Below, one piece after another: positions 31,880 to 44,956 of a stretch of 64,000 nucleotides of DNA. How positions within the stretch are numbered: position 1 is the first letter of the stretch; the number at the start of each line of letters is the position of its first letter. The notes under the pieces were generated by a model. It searched no databases, was not told the origin of the DNA, and saw only the letters and a list, made by a program, of their open reading frames with translations. This stretch comes from Anisodus tanguticus (Eukaryota > Streptophyta > Magnoliopsida > Solanales > Solanaceae): assembly GCA_034509755.1 (NCBI GenBank), contig CM067541.1:29525504-29589503 (forward strand). Reading direction: 5' to 3'. The position numbers and the translations under genes are program-made.

Positions 31880-33636
31880 TCGAGAGGACTTCACAAAGCA
31901 TAAAGAGGATAAAACTTTGAATGTGTTACTCTTTCAATTAGAAAAGCAAAATAATGATCAAAATAAAGGGACCGAAAATTGATATAAATATGAAAAGAAT
32001 TAAGAGTTTGAGGTAGATTGTTCTTAGCTCAAAAGATAGGATATAGCAACGGTAAAAACATCAATAGGAAAAATCATTATCATGCTTGAGTGATGAAGAT
32101 CAATCTAAATAGGAACAAGTAGAAGAAGAAGCCAACATCTATTTTATGACTCAAGCAAGATCTAGCAAGGTAAGACCTTTTAACTGTGATAATTATTTTT
32201 CTCTTCAAAAAACTTTTGATGATTTACAAAACTTTCTTGATGAATATAACAAGTTAAAGAAGGAAAAGAAAGACTAGGCAATCCTTTTAGAAGCATATGA
32301 GATTGAGAATGAGGTTCTTAAATAAGAAATTGAAGAACTCAAACTAACTATCAATAGCTTCAAATAGAAATCCAGTCAAAGCAGGGTCAAGTCAAATTAG
32401 TCACTTCGCCTTCTGTGCCATCTCAAAAATCTTTTAGTAACTCTTCAGAATTGTTAGCAAAAAATCCAGTGGAAAATCTAAGTTGACTTATTATTCATAA
32501 AAGCCAATTGATGGATCAACCATTAGAGACCTATGCTTTTCGACATAACTTGTTATTGTTGGGTCAAGTTGGACATAAAAACATATTTGTCATCTTCACA
32601 GAGGCAACAAGGATAAATAGATATGGAAGCCTAAGGAATCTCCTAAAATGAGTCCTTGTCCAAATGTCCATAACTGAATTCTCAATTTTCACTAACTTAG
32701 AAGGACCCAAGAAAACTTAGGTACCTAAAAGAACCTAGCTTGTTTACAAGTTTTGCAGGAGATCCACAAGAAAAGAAAATGGTATGAGGGCAGTGGAGGC
32801 TCAAAACATATATCCAGTGATGTTAGCAATTTTGAGGAAGTTAAGAAGGTGGGTGGAGGAAATGTCAAATTTGGCGATAACAATAAATATGGAAAAGTAT
32901 ATCTCAAGTCATCGTGTAATATCAATGATGTGTTTCTCATGAATGGACTAAAATACTGTTTGATTAGAGTTAGTCAACTATGTGACAAAGGACACGAAGC
33001 TCTTTTCCTGTCTTCACACTATAGATTTGTAAATCAACAAGACAAAATTGTTATTATGAAAAAATAAAGTAAATAATATTTATGTATGGATGACATTAGT
33101 TGATTAATAAGCTTGTGAAACAAGTACTTAATCGAGAGGATTACAAAGATCAACTTTGAGAAAGATCAACTCGGTGATGCTTGTTAGATAGGAAAGCAAA
33201 TTAGATCTTCCTTCAAAACAAAGGGTGTTTTAAACACCTTATGGACATTGAAACTACTTCACATGGACTAATTTGGGCCTACCAAAATATCAAGACTTAG
33301 AGTAAAAGGTATATTTTTATATAGTTGATGATTACTCAAGATTTAACTGGGTAATATTTTAAAACCACAAGGATGAAGCTCTCTCGGTACTTGAAATATT
33401 TTTCAAGAAAGTTCAAATAGAATTAGGCCACTCTATTTGCTCATTTAGAAGTGATCATGGAGGAAAATTTAAAATCAAACTCTTTAAGAAACTATGCGAT
33501 GAAAATGGTATCTCTCATAATTTCTCCTCTCCTCAACAAATAGAGTTGATGAAAGATACGATCGTGCTTTTACAAGATATGATAAGGACTATTCTAGTTA
33601 GAAACATCTTACCATTATATATCTAGGATAAAGATG
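31880..33636 (+). mobile_element. Ty1/copia element 1, piece 1: gag, protease, integrase start
   Basis: The frame is broken but collinear. A gag C-terminus has helical FDDLQNFLDEYNKLKKEKKD (~32,210). A protease/GAG-pre-integrase stretch at 32,753-33,067 has WYEGSGGSKHIS in place of the usual D-S-G active site, plus GLKYCLIRVSQLCDKG. The integrase core at about 33,240-33,545 has HMD-FGPTKI, VDDYSRFNWV and FRSDHGGKFK. The piece stops at 33,636, where a gypsy LTR begins, and resumes at 49,324. The motifs fit the SIRE/Maximus type of copia. It is dead. Confidence 0.75.
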
Positions 33637-36385
33637 TGTCACACCCTAACCTAGCTGAAGTGTGGTGGCACTCGGTGTCCGGCTAGGCTCGAGTGTACCA
33701 AGTTGAACTCTTAGTCCGAGCCTCGAAGGAAAACTAGGCCCTTGAGGCCATACTATAAAAGAAACTTTAACTTAGGCCGACAAGGCTGAACCGATTCTTA
33801 CTAAAGGCTACCGTGGGCCAAGGAGGTCTCTATAAACACTTATACTTTGGAAAACTTAATAAAGCATAAGACAAGGGTTGGCAAGGCCACCGACATACCG
33901 TACGTCGAACTTTGTGTCTACAAAGTCTCTAAAGATAACTAACATTAAATATGGTTGGGATAGGGCCTCGGCCTACCCCTACTCTATACAAAACATATGT
34001 TACCTAACCTCTCGACCTCGGTTGCACTCCTAAAGAGATGGAGTCTTACGGATCCATCACTAAATCCCAATCGCTTTACGGGGGAACTCATCGAACCGAT
34101 TACTGCATCCGCCGGCATGAAATACATCGCCCCGGTAATGGGACATCAAGCACAAAGAAATGTACTAAGTATGCAAGGCGAGAAAATAATATGTATATAT
34201 ATATATATGCGGAAGCGAAGAATATGAATAAATATGCTTGGAAGTCTCTACCGAAAGGAAGGGGTGGGAATGGACCGACCACAACCTCTCGGTCAACTTA
34301 CCCGGTCGATGTTTCTTGGACCGCTTGACCCCTCTATTTATCTATACGAGTCTATTATGTCTCGACTCTATGTACTATCCTTACTATCTCTCGATTTCTA
34401 ATCTTTATTACATTACTATCTAGCATATAATCTTAACACACTATTCCGACCTCAAAGGATCCAGTGTGTAAGTGCATAGCCGCGAAGGCAAGCGTCGTTT
34501 GTAAAGCCCCGGAGGCAATCTGTATCTATATATCCCCAAAGGCAATGCACATATATGTAAAGCCCCGAAGGCAATATGCATCATAGCCCCAAAGGCAATG
34601 TCAATAGCCCCGAAGGTGACATCATAGCCCCGAAGGCAAGTGTATACAACAACAAGCCAACAATCTGTAAAACTAAGTATTTGCGTACATAACTCATAGC
34701 TCATCTAGCACTTTATGTAACCCATGGTTCATACTTATTATCTTGTGAACTACTCGTTAGATTTTATGGTGTCTTGTACTATCTTAGCTCTCATCCGACT
34801 ATTTCGTTATGCTACTCAATTCATTTCTTTTATAACTCGCATATATCTTCCTTTCTTAGGTCGAAGAGCATTTTATATACTCGTGTGCTATACCCTTTTA
34901 CGGGACTTATTTTGTCCTACCTCGTACTCTATTGCTCATGACCTTAGGGAATTTCTTAATTCTTTTCAGATATTCGTAGACGTTCATCTTGCTAGGCTAT
35001 TAAAACCTGATCTTCTAGCTAGTGTAATCCCGAATTCTCTTTATTTATGTTCGCTACTAGTTTATTAGCTTATTCTTTCGGATCTCTTTCTATTCAAAAT
35101 TTGTAACTTATAAATAGATAGCTTATGAATGTCTTAGAGGAACTACTAACTCGCTTCTTAGGACTTACATGAGAGCTCTACTCAAGGTCGATTTTTTAAC
35201 TCTTAGACGGTCTTAATCCGTCACTAAAAAACATAGAGGCGATCCGGTCCCCTTCGGCTTCTACAAGAGGGGACATATCTACGGATTCACGCGAAACAAA
35301 AAAATAAATATGTCCCTTACATACCTTTAAAATGAACCTTCAACGACGATGTTGCAATTTTTCTCCTCATCATCCATCTACAACAACAAACAACACTCAT
35401 GTCAATAAAAAGGGCATACTAGCTAACTATCGAGCGACAAGTTCACTCTACGGCAAGTCGGACAGCATCTTCCCTATCTCCTTACCTTATCCATATCAAC
35501 AACAATATTTACAACAACAACAACAAAGACAACTTATGCTTTATTATTGTCAGCCATCCAACATCATAGAATTACTCCCAAATAACTTATTCTTTCAATA
35601 ACATAGACATAGCTCATTTATGCCTTCTAGCTACTTCTTCTTTTATCTTGTGGCGCAATTCTTAGTCTTCAACACCAATACTTATACAAGTACCACAACA
35701 CCATAAACATCATATCTAAGCTACTTTCCAAGTATTTCAACTACCACAGGTTATGGTTCTTGCTACAAAATAGTCTAACAACAACTACATCTATTATTAT
35801 TTCAAGCTCTAATTCATGATTATTCATCTAGACAACTCATCTAACATGATATTAACCTTAAGAACAACAAATAGGGTGGTTTACTTACCTCAACTAGTAG
35901 AAACAACTCGAAATCCAAGCTTCTCTTTTCTAACAACCATCCTTGTTCACTCTACAACACCATAGAAGTGTCATCTTTCATCCATGCTATCTAGGGAGGT
36001 TTTAGAGGTGTTGGGATCTGTTTTGCTCGAAAATGATATGAAATGGGGCTTCCACCGCTTAAATAAGCAAAGAAGGTCGGCCACCGCCTAGGATCCGTGA
36101 TGCCATATGCGATCGCATTCCTTTCCGAACAATTCCTAAACTTTTCTCCTCTTTTGCAAAACCTATCTGTGAGACAAATCCCATGCAAAATGCTTAGCAT
36201 ATCATCCGATCTTGGTCAAACTTTGTCAAGGGGTGGTTTCTTTAATCCCAATGACCTCCAACCTTCTCGTATATCTTCTTAACATCCATCTAAGTCGTAA
36301 GTGACCTTTGAGAAGAATATCGAGTTGCCGAGCTCAAGTCGGCTAACTACACTCCCATACGTGCACGAAAATTCGGGGTATAACA
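33637..36385 (-). repeat. Outer element, left LTR (3' LTR)
   Basis: This 2.75 kb LTR is collinear with 46,490-49,318 and with 44,957-46,482. It has CCCCGAAGGCAA minisatellite copies at 34,470-34,645 and no coding capacity. Short frames across it are incidental. Confidence 0.85.
34470..34645. repeat. AGCCCCGAAGGCAA minisatellite in LTR
   Basis: Six to eight imperfect ~25-30 bp units share an AGCCCCGAAGGCAA core separated by AT-rich spacers. Homologous arrays lie at 45,575-45,790 and 47,255-47,470, with different copy numbers. Confidence 0.8.
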
Positions 36386-36490
36386 CCCTTCCCCCTTGAG
36401 AACATTCGTCCTCAAATGTTAGGGTCTACCCTCCTAGCTACCTCATAATTGTTCTTTTGTCTATGGGCGTTATCGACATACGGCTATTAC
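36386..36490 (-). other. Outer element internal 3' end with polypurine tract
   Basis: The minus strand reads a G-rich tract (AAGGGGGAAGGG) directly before the LTR, preceded by GAGGACGAATGTTCTC. This is a common 3' end of solanaceous gypsy elements. It primes plus-strand DNA synthesis. Confidence 0.6.
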
Positions 36491-38624
36491 TATAACACAT
36501 TGTACCTTCAAATGAAGCCTTGTTCATGATCAACGAATGTAGGAAACCAAAACGGGGAGTTTAAGTTGAAAAAAACAAGTTACGTTCGTAGATGGAAATT
36601 GACGGTAGGTTATACGGATCATAAAATATTTTACGGCCCATCAAATGAACATCAATTTCACTTTTGAAATTAACGGCCAGATTGTAAATATACGGATCGT
36701 AAAATGGTTATACGACCCATCAAATGAACCGTGAAATTCACTTTTGAAATTGAGGGCCGAATGTAAATTATACGAGACCATAAAATGTTTTACGGCCCAT
36801 CAAAGTGAACTATCAAGTTCATTGTTGAAATTGACGGTTTGTTGGTCAATTGTATGGACCGTCAAATTATTGACGGCCGTTAATTTTCACTTGTCTCCAA
36901 ACTCTAGATTTCATAACTCTTTGGAAATTTTCTGAAAATAACAATACGGTCCGATTATACGGACCGTCAAACTATCAACGGATCATTAATATAGACCGTT
37001 GAAATATTGATGGCCTGAGACTCTAATCGAACAATCGATGAACCATCAAACGTCCCATCAAACTCCCCCGATAGCAAATAATATAAATTCGAGACTTCAT
37101 TCTCAAAATACGTTTTCACAATTCCCAAGCCCTAGAATTAAGGTTCTCTCTTACCAACCCATCTCCTACACCAAATTAAGTCCTTTCCATGCAATTCTAA
37201 TCGATTACTATCAATTCTTAAGCGAAAATCACTATTTCTCACCTAGGGTTTTCAAGAAAACCCAACTCAAGGAATTACGAGTTCAAGCTTTGGCTTTCTT
37301 CTTCCAAGTTTAGATTCTTAAGACAAGTTTTTGAGCGCTTAAGTTATGTAGAGCTTACTGTCCGCATGTGGGAATGTTATTGTTCTTCCCCATGCCATAA
37401 TTATCCATGAAACCATGAATTTACATAACCTAGGGTTTTATTCAAGTTCATGATAATCCTTCTATACATGTATAATTATATTCCATGTTATGTCTTGACT
37501 TCATTACTTACATTCATCATATGATATTGTGATTGTCATGAACCCATCTGTTATCCATGAACCCATGTCTTGATTTCCATGAATTCTTAAATATGAGTTA
37601 TTATTATCATCACTCAGTTTCATGAAGTTATATTTGTTTCTCATAATTTATACAAGTTATTTTATGTATTTATTCACATGCTAAATTATAAATTTACAAG
37701 TTATGATGTCAAGTTATTTCAAAAAATTCATGGGCTTTCAAGCCAACTATTTTTAAGTACATGTGTTTGGGAGTTGCACTGATTACCGAGAAGGCTTAGA
37801 TAGCCCAAAACAACATATGTCAACATAGGATAAGGGTCGATCTGTCGAGGATGATACCTTCTTATTACCCCTCATGGGATTATTGGATCCATCATATTCG
37901 CGTTTATGTCTCGTACTCGGCAAAGTACGAGATGGCTTAGATGATCGGGCGAGAGATCATACTCCACATTCACACATGGTATTTATTGTCGGTTTTGCTA
38001 ATGCTTTCACACGAGATATATAGATATATATAGATATACGAGTTTTCGATTTTTACTCATGATATTATACTCATGTTCATGTTCATATTTTTAGTTTCAG
38101 TTTTATGTTTATCTATATCATGTGACGGCTTATTTCCTTCGGTTACTTTACATATGGTATAATTAAAATGTACTAACATCCCTTTGCATGGGGCTGCACT
38201 TCACGTGCGAGTCTTGAGCTTTAAAGAGATGGATCTTCTCGGTAGGACTACTTCGGTATCGGCTATTTTGGTAAGCCCCATCTCATTTGGGGTGCTAGTC
38301 TAGTTATTTTATGATTATATTTCATTAGCGAGAGGTATGCCAGGTCCTTGTCTGGTAAACGGTTCTACGGACTCATGTTTTAGAGGTTTCATAGACTAGT
38401 CCAATATCATGTCATGTCAATAGTATTTTTAAACTTATCATATTTTACTCAGAGAATTCCGCTATTATATTTTCAGATTGTTATTTCAATACCATGTTTC
38501 AAATTATTTCTTTAGTATGTTTTAATGCCCATGTGGACAAGCAAGCTATGTTGTTCGCTCTGTCACGTACAAAGCAAGACATCGAGTGTCATGTTCCGTC
38601 CGGGCCATGGTTTGGGGCATGAAA
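36491..38624 (+). repeat. Inner gypsy 5' LTR
   Basis: The LTR is 2.13 kb, begins TATAACAC and ends CATGAAA, which are likely mutated TG...CA ends. It contains an ~80 bp tandem array near its start. It is homologous to 43,490-44,335 and, reversed, to 52,491-54,035. Confidence 0.7.
36590..37000. repeat. ~80 bp tandem repeat in inner gypsy LTR
   Basis: About five units centre on TGAAATTGACGG, then TTATACGG-CC-TAAAAT and ACGGCCCATCAAATGAAC. The units are diverged. The array is absent from the shortened 3' LTR. Confidence 0.75.
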
Positions 38625-38749
38625 AAGCTTGGTATCGAGAACAATAGGTTCGGGTGTCTTAGGGAGTTTATGAAACCGTGTCTAGTAGGATCACTTTTAT
38701 ATGTGTGAGGGCCCCACACATATAAACATTTGACCTCCAAGACATCCGG

Positions 38750-39990
38750 GATTGTCTCACTTCTTTCGTAATATAGATAGTGTAGTTAGAGTTATACCTT
38801 CGGGATATCCTTCTAACTCGTACGTATTACATATTTTAGAAAAATGTCTACAAATAGAAAATCAACTACCAGAAGAGGGTTTGCTACTAATGATGCTCGT
38901 GAATAGGATGCTCGGGCTCGGGGAGCGAATTTGGGTACAACGCCCCCACTTAATACCAAATGGCCTGCAGAGATCCTAGTTTTGCGGCCCGGTTCTTCGA
39001 TTTAGATGTTAGGGAAACCATTCGGTAGCTCATCTAACGACAAAGAATGGCTTTAAGCATAGGAACTAATGGGGAGTCATGCGGTTTCGGGACTCGTGAG
39101 TTTCTTTGTATGGACCCTCTAGTGTTCACAAGGTCAAGTAAGACCAAGGATCCTCGAATTTCATTGATGGGCTTCAGAAACTCTTTTATGTTATGCATGT
39201 TAATGAGGTAGAGGTAGAAGAGTTTGATTCTTATCAATTGCGAGAATGTTGCTAACCTGCGGTATGAGTCATGGGAGTAGTCCCGTGGGGAAGATGCACC
39301 TCCAGTGACTTGGGATGTGTTTGCAAATGCCTTCATTAAGAACTTTATACCAATAGAGGTCGAGAGAGGAAAAGGTTGTGGAATTTGAAAAGCTTAAGAA
39401 GAACGGTAGGAGTGTGCGGGAGAACTACTTTCGGTTTGTCTATTTTGGAAAAGTATGCTCCGCATATGGTTCAAAACATAAGGGCCCAGAGTTAGACATT
39501 TTGTGTATGGTCTTAATCCCTATTTGTATGATGCAACTATTATCACAACTCAAAATAGAGAGATAACTATTACAAAGATGGTTGCTTTCATATAGGGTAA
39601 TAAGAGCAGGTTGAGGGAAGAGGAAGCCTTATAAAAAGAGAAGGACAAGGAGTTTAATAAGAGAGCCACGTATTTAGGCCACTTGAGTCATGGGGGAGGT
39701 AGAGGCGAGACAGTACTTCAAGAACAAGTCATCTCGGACCAACTCCATCTTCAACCGGTGCCCCGGCATTAAAGATCGGGAGGCGAACTTTAGAGCATCA
39801 GGATCTCAATCACAGATCAGTGTGGGTCAAAGTTCTTTCAATAACCCAATGTGTGCTAAGTGTGATAAGATGCACTCTGGAGAGTGTCTCCTGGTCCGGA
39901 TATACGGTTTAGATGTGGCCGGCGAGGTCACTTTCAGCAAGACGCCCATCGGCGAGGCGGTACGAGAAGGTCATATGGCTTAGTCCATAA
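38750..39990 (+). pseudogene. Inner gypsy gag remnant
   Basis: Broken frames include NFIDGLQKLFYVMHVNE near 39,150, VEFEKLKKNGRSVRENYFRF near 39,380 and CAKCDKMHSGEC near 39,850. The last is the start of a gag CCHC knuckle whose second half is degraded. Gag forms the capsid-like particle. Confidence 0.6.
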
Positions 39991-40029
39991 ATTTAGAAGC
40001 TCCTCGTAATTCTCAAGCACAATCGGGGC

Positions 40030-40420
40030 ATGGTCCAGCTAAGTGCGGTAATATATGCGGAGGTCCAAACCATTTGTAGGCATTATTCGGTAATCAAGAT
40101 ACGAGAGGCCCATGCAAATGTGGTCACGGGTATATTAACCGTTTTCACTTTTGATGTTTATGCCCTTATGGATCCTGGGTCCACTTTGTCATGTAACCCT
40201 TTTTATTGCTAAGAAATTTGGGATAGAACTAGAAGAGTGTCATGAACCCTTTGAAGTATCCTCTATAGTAGGAGAGTCGAGTTATAGCCAAGCGAATATA
40301 CAAGGGTTGTCTAGTAAAAGTCTATCACCGTATTATAATAGGCGACTTGGCCGAGTTAGAAATGGTAGACTTTGATGTAATCATGGGAATAGATTGGTTG
40401 ACTTCATGTTATGACACGGT
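40030..40420 (+). pseudogene. Inner gypsy aspartic protease remnant
   Basis: Blocks readable around 40,150 include FDVYALMDPGSTLS, in which D-P-G replaces the active-site D-T/S-G. A following region carries FGIELEECHEPFEVSS. Both fit chromovirus protease sequences. Confidence 0.6.
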
Positions 40421-40559
40421 AGGTTGTAGAACCAAAATTGTATAGTTCGAATTTCTGGTGAATCGGTCATAGAATAGAAGGGTGATTCGGTAGCACCCAT
40501 AGGTAACTTTATTTCCTATCTTAAAGCCAAAAAGATGATATCCAAAAGGGTACATTTAT

Positions 40560-41960
40560 CATCTAGTTAAGGTTAAGGATACAAATACCCAGACTCTAAC
40601 TCTTCAATCAATGTCGGTTGTCAATAAGTTTCCCAAAGATCTTCCCGGAGTTCCTCCCGATAGGAAGATTAAATTCATAATGGATCTACTTACCGGTACT
40701 AAGTTGATATCTATTCGCCGTAAAAATTTCTCTAGCGAGTTAAGAGAATTAAAAGATCGGTTGAAAGATCTCCTTGATAAGGGATGCATTAGACCAAGTG
40801 TCTCACCATGGGGTGCACCAGTCTTGTTTGTTCGAAAGAATGATGGATCTTTGTGTATGTGCATTGACTATCGGCGGTTGAACAAGGTCACCATTAAGAA
40901 CAAATATCCTCTTTCCAGAATCGATGATTTATTTGACAAACTTTAGGTTGCTCAGTGTTATTCTAATATTGACCTTAGATCAAGGTACCATTAGCTTAAG
41001 GTTAAGGAAGTTGATATTCCAAAAGCGCCTTTGAGAACTCATTATGGTCATTTAAAATTTTGTGTCATGTCGTTCGGATTGACGAATTCCCAGTACGCTT
41101 TCATGGATCTTATGAACAGGGTCTTCAAGCCTTATTTTGATCTTTTCGTCATTGTCTTTATTGATAATATCTTAGTCTATTCCCATAGTGAGGTTGATCA
41201 TGCAGAACATCTCGGAATTGTATTGCGGACAATTCGGGATCACGAGCTTTATGCAAAATTTTCCAAATGTAAATTTTGGCTAAAGTAAGTGGAATTCTTA
41301 GCGAGTGTGATCTTAGGCGAGGGCATTCAAGTTGACTTTCGAGAAAATTAATATTGTTATGAATTAGCCTAGACCCACTTCTACTTTAGATATTCGAAGT
41401 TTCTTGGGTTTGGCAGTCTATTACAAACATTTCGTTAAGGGTTTTTCCTCCATTGCAGCTCCATTGACTAGATTAACTCAGAATAAAGTCAAATTTTAGT
41501 GGTCAGTTTTCTGTGAGCGTAGTTTCAAAGAATTGAAGACAAGACTGACTTCCGCTCCAGTGTTAACTTTTCCATAGGGGACCGGGGGGTTCATTGTATA
41601 TTATGATTCTTCAGGAGTTGGTCTTGGGTGGGTTTTAATGCAACATGGTAAGGTTATAGCTTATGCGTCCAAACAACTTAAACCTCATGAAGAGAACTAT
41701 CTAACTCATGATCTAGAAGCTGGCATTGTCATTTTTGCACTCAAGATATGGCATCACTATTTGTATTGAATTCATTTTGACATTTTCACAGATCACAAGA
41801 ACCTTCGAGTACATTTTTAAGAAGCATGAGTTGAATCTAATGCGGCGAAGATGGCTCAAGTTTATAAAGGATTACGATGTAGACGTTCTCTATCATCCGG
41901 GGAAAGTGAATGTGGTAGCCGATGCTCTTAGTCGGCGATCCATGGAAAGTTTATCTTATG
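40560..41960 (+). pseudogene. Inner gypsy reverse transcriptase and RNase H remnant
   Basis: The RT opens with LPGVPPDRKIKF, then CIDYRRLNKVTIKNKYPL. The catalytic box reads FIDNILVYS near 41,160 instead of the usual FIDDIL. RNase H follows with VYYDSSGVGLG (~41,600) and ADALSRR (~41,920). Stops occur at 40,946 and 41,288, with other frame breaks. The second catalytic Asp of the RT box is changed to Asn. Confidence 0.8.
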
Positions 41961-42089
41961 TTGAGGAAGGAAAGAAAATCATAATGAAGGAGATTCATCG
42001 ACTAGCTAGTATAGGAGTTCGAGTCATGGACAACGAAGATGGTGGTGTTGTTGTTCGGGACAAGTTTGAATCATCCTTAGTAGGCTGAG

Positions 42090-43391
42090 GTGAAGGAGAA
42101 GTAGTTTAATGATCCCTACTTGTTCTTGCTTGAAAAGGGGATTCACAAGCATAAGACTATGACTTTTGAATAAGGGGGAGATGATGGTACATTGAGGTAC
42201 CGAGGCAGATTATGTATTCCAAATGTGGACGGACTCAGAGAACGAATTATGACAAAAGTGCATAATTCCGGGTATTCTATTCACCCAGGTTCTATATAGA
42301 TGTATCATGATCTTAAGGAGATTTATTGGTGGAACGATATGAAGAGAAATGTGGCAGATTTGGTAGTCAAGTGTCCTAATTATCAGCGGTGAAAGTCGAG
42401 AACCAGATGCACTGGTGGGTCGGCTCAGACCATTGATATTCTTGTTTGGAAATGGGAGATGATAAATATGGACTTCATAACAGGTCTACCTAGCTCAGTC
42501 CGAAGGCATGATTCAATTTAGATGATTTTGGGATGTGACTAAATCAACCCACTTTTTTCCGGTCTTTCCAGAGAGGATTGGGTACCAACGTAAATCTCGG
42601 CACATCTTTTCACCCTCGGATAGATGGCCGGGCGAGAACATACTCTTCGGACCCTTGAGGATATGTTGAGGATATGTGTTCTCGATTTTAAAGGTAATTG
42701 GGATGATCATTTACCTCTAATTGAGTTTGCTTATAATAATAGTTATCATACTAGCATCCAGATGGCACCATTCGAAGATCTATATGAGTGAAGGTGTAGG
42801 TCACCAATTGGTTGGTTTGAAGTTGGTGAAGTAGAGTTGTTAGGGCCGGACTTGGTCTATCGGGCTTTGGAAAAAGTCAAGTTAATTCGGGAGCGTTTGA
42901 AAACAACTCGAGTCGCCGAAGTCCTATTCGGATGTGAGGCATAGATATTTGGAGTTCCAAGTTTATTATTGGATATTTCGAAAGTTTTACCCATGAAAGG
43001 TGTCTGAGGTTTGGGAAGAAAGGAAGCTTAGTCCTAGATATATCGGACCTTAAAGGATTTTGAGGAGAGTTCGCCAAGTGGCTTAAGAACTTGAGCTGCC
43101 ACAAGACTTAGTTGTTGTTCATCTAGTGTTTCATGTGTCCATATTGAGGAAGTGTGTGGGAGACTCATCGTTTGTTGTTCCTACCGATTCTATTTCGATT
43201 AAGGATGGTTTGACCTATGAGGAAATTTCGTGGCTATTTTGGATCGCTAAATTCGAAAGTTGAGAACTAAGGAGGTTGCCTCGGTGAAAGTGTTGTGGAG
43301 AAGTCAGAATGTTGAGGAGGCTACATGGGAAGCCGAAGAAGACATGAAGTTTAGGTATCCGCATTTATTCGAGGAGCAAGCGAGAAAATGA
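42090..43391 (+). pseudogene. Inner gypsy integrase with chromo-like C-terminus
   Basis: An HHCC region (EIYWWNDMKRNVADLVVKC) lies near 42,320. The core includes WKWEMINMDFITGLP at ~42,450 and IEFAYNNSYHTSIQMAPFE at ~42,720. The end (VEEATWEAEEDMKFRYPHLFE, split over ~43,310-43,375) is a typical chromovirus tail. Several stops are present. Confidence 0.72.
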
Positions 43392-44335
43392 ATAGGGTAA
43401 ATACCCTCGGTATTCATGTCATGTCCATTGCATATCCATGTCTCGTGTTTGACGTTCATGTATTCAGTACTCATGTCGCATGTTCATGTTTTCATTACAC
43501 AGATTACCGAGAAAGCCCAGATAGCCTGAAACAACATATGCTAATATAGGATAAGGGTCGCTCCACCATAGAAAGATACCTTCTTATTACCCCTCGTGGG
43601 ATTATTGGATCCTTCATGTTCATGTTCATGTTCATATCTCGTACTTTGGCAAAGTACAATATGGCTTAGATGATCGGGCAGAGATCAGACTCCACGTTCA
43701 CGTGTCGTGGTTCATGTCGGTTTTGCTAATGCTCTTCCACATATATACAGATATATAGTTTTTGAATTTTTACTCATGTTCATGTTTTCGGTTTCATGTT
43801 TCTCTTATATCATATGTCTGTTTGTTTCCTTTAGTTGCTTTACATACTATAATATTCAAATGTACTAACGCCCTTTGCATGGGGCCTATACTTCGGGGTG
43901 CAAGTGTTGAGTTTTAGGGAGACGGATCTGCTCGGTTGGACTACTTCGGTATCAATTATTTCGGTGTGCCCCATCTCATTCGTGGTGCCGGTCTAGTTAT
44001 TTTATTATTATATTTTTATTAGCAAAGGTATGCCGGGGCCTTGTCCTGGTAAATAGTTCTGCATACTCGTGTTTTAGAGGTTTCATAGACTAGTCCAGTA
44101 TCATGTCATGTCAAGCATGTCAACAGTATTTTTAGACTTGTCATGTTTTACTCAGATGATTCCGCGATTATATTTTCAGATTTGTTATTTTAATACCATG
44201 TTTCAAATGTTTTAAATCATTTCTTTAGCAAGTTTTGATGCCTATGTTGACAAGAAAGCCATATGGTTCGCTCAGTCACGTGCAGCAAGGCACTGAGTGT
44301 CGCATTTCGCCCAGGCCATGGTTTGAGGCATGAAA
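43392..44335 (+). repeat. Inner gypsy 3' LTR, shortened
   Basis: From ~43,495 it parallels 37,781-38,624 of the 5' LTR (GATTACCGAGAA... to GGCATGAAA). The polypurine tract and the first ~1.2 kb of the LTR, including the 80 bp array, are missing, so a deletion joins the integrase stop to the middle of the LTR. Confidence 0.7.
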
Positions 44336-44956
44336 ATTACTCCCACTTTAATGCTTGATCCTCTTTGATTCAAGCCTAGGCAATTTATTCTAATATCACC
44401 TAACATTTATAAGTCGGGTCCCCTCATGGCCCTCAATCGAAGTCTCTTCCTGAAAGTCATCATTTGTCCATCGCTCTCCTTATCATGCACTTCATGTGCC
44501 TTTGATCCCTAACTTACTTTAACCCGACTATTACGGTCGTACCCTCAATACTTCGATATATGCTACTACCTAATTTTTCTTCAATAATTAGATACATCGC
44601 ACCCTTTCACCATATTCCTTTCATCGGTAGAACTTCTGTTTCTACCTTCTCATCCCAGGACCTTTCATCTAGAATTCTTTCTACTAATGTTCTTACCTGC
44701 TTCTTGCATTGGCTCTCTAGATGGCGGTAATCTTCGATTTGTAAACATCTCTTCACAATACTTATCAAATAGGAGTTCTACATTGACTCCTTACAACTCA
44801 ACTCTATATAGCACGATCCGGATCGAAAGAACGGTAACCAATCCTAAATATCTTGTAGCCTCTGTTTATAATTATGGTGCATAACACATCCATAAATAAG
44901 ACTCTACTAGAAATAGCTTTGTAAATGCACTAGGACAGACCTACTACGATACTACA
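44336..44956 (-). other. Outer element internal 5' part, no gene seen
   Basis: On the minus strand this lies just after the outer 5' LTR. The degraded primer site is at about 44,935-44,950. No gag motif is visible. Confidence 0.5.

Larger units (their letters stand above)
36491..44335 (+). mobile_element. Inner Ty3/gypsy chromodomain-type element (plus), nested
   Basis: This element is inserted in the outer element with a likely target duplication ATTAC (36,486-36,490 and 44,336-44,340). The 5' LTR spans 36,491-38,624. A Met-tRNA-like primer site (TGGTATCGAGA) follows at ~38,630. Gag, protease, RT, RNase H and integrase occur in gypsy order. A chromo-like tail ends at 43,391. The 3' LTR is shortened to 43,392-44,335. 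All frames are disrupted. The related minus-strand copy lies at 49,623-54,035. Confidence 0.8.

Noticed and set aside
34441..34704. Minus frame with FGAM/LPLG-like repeats in LTR (also 45,394-45,737 and 47,217-47,414)
   Set aside because: These are translations of the CCCCGAAGGCAA minisatellite within non-coding LTR sequence.
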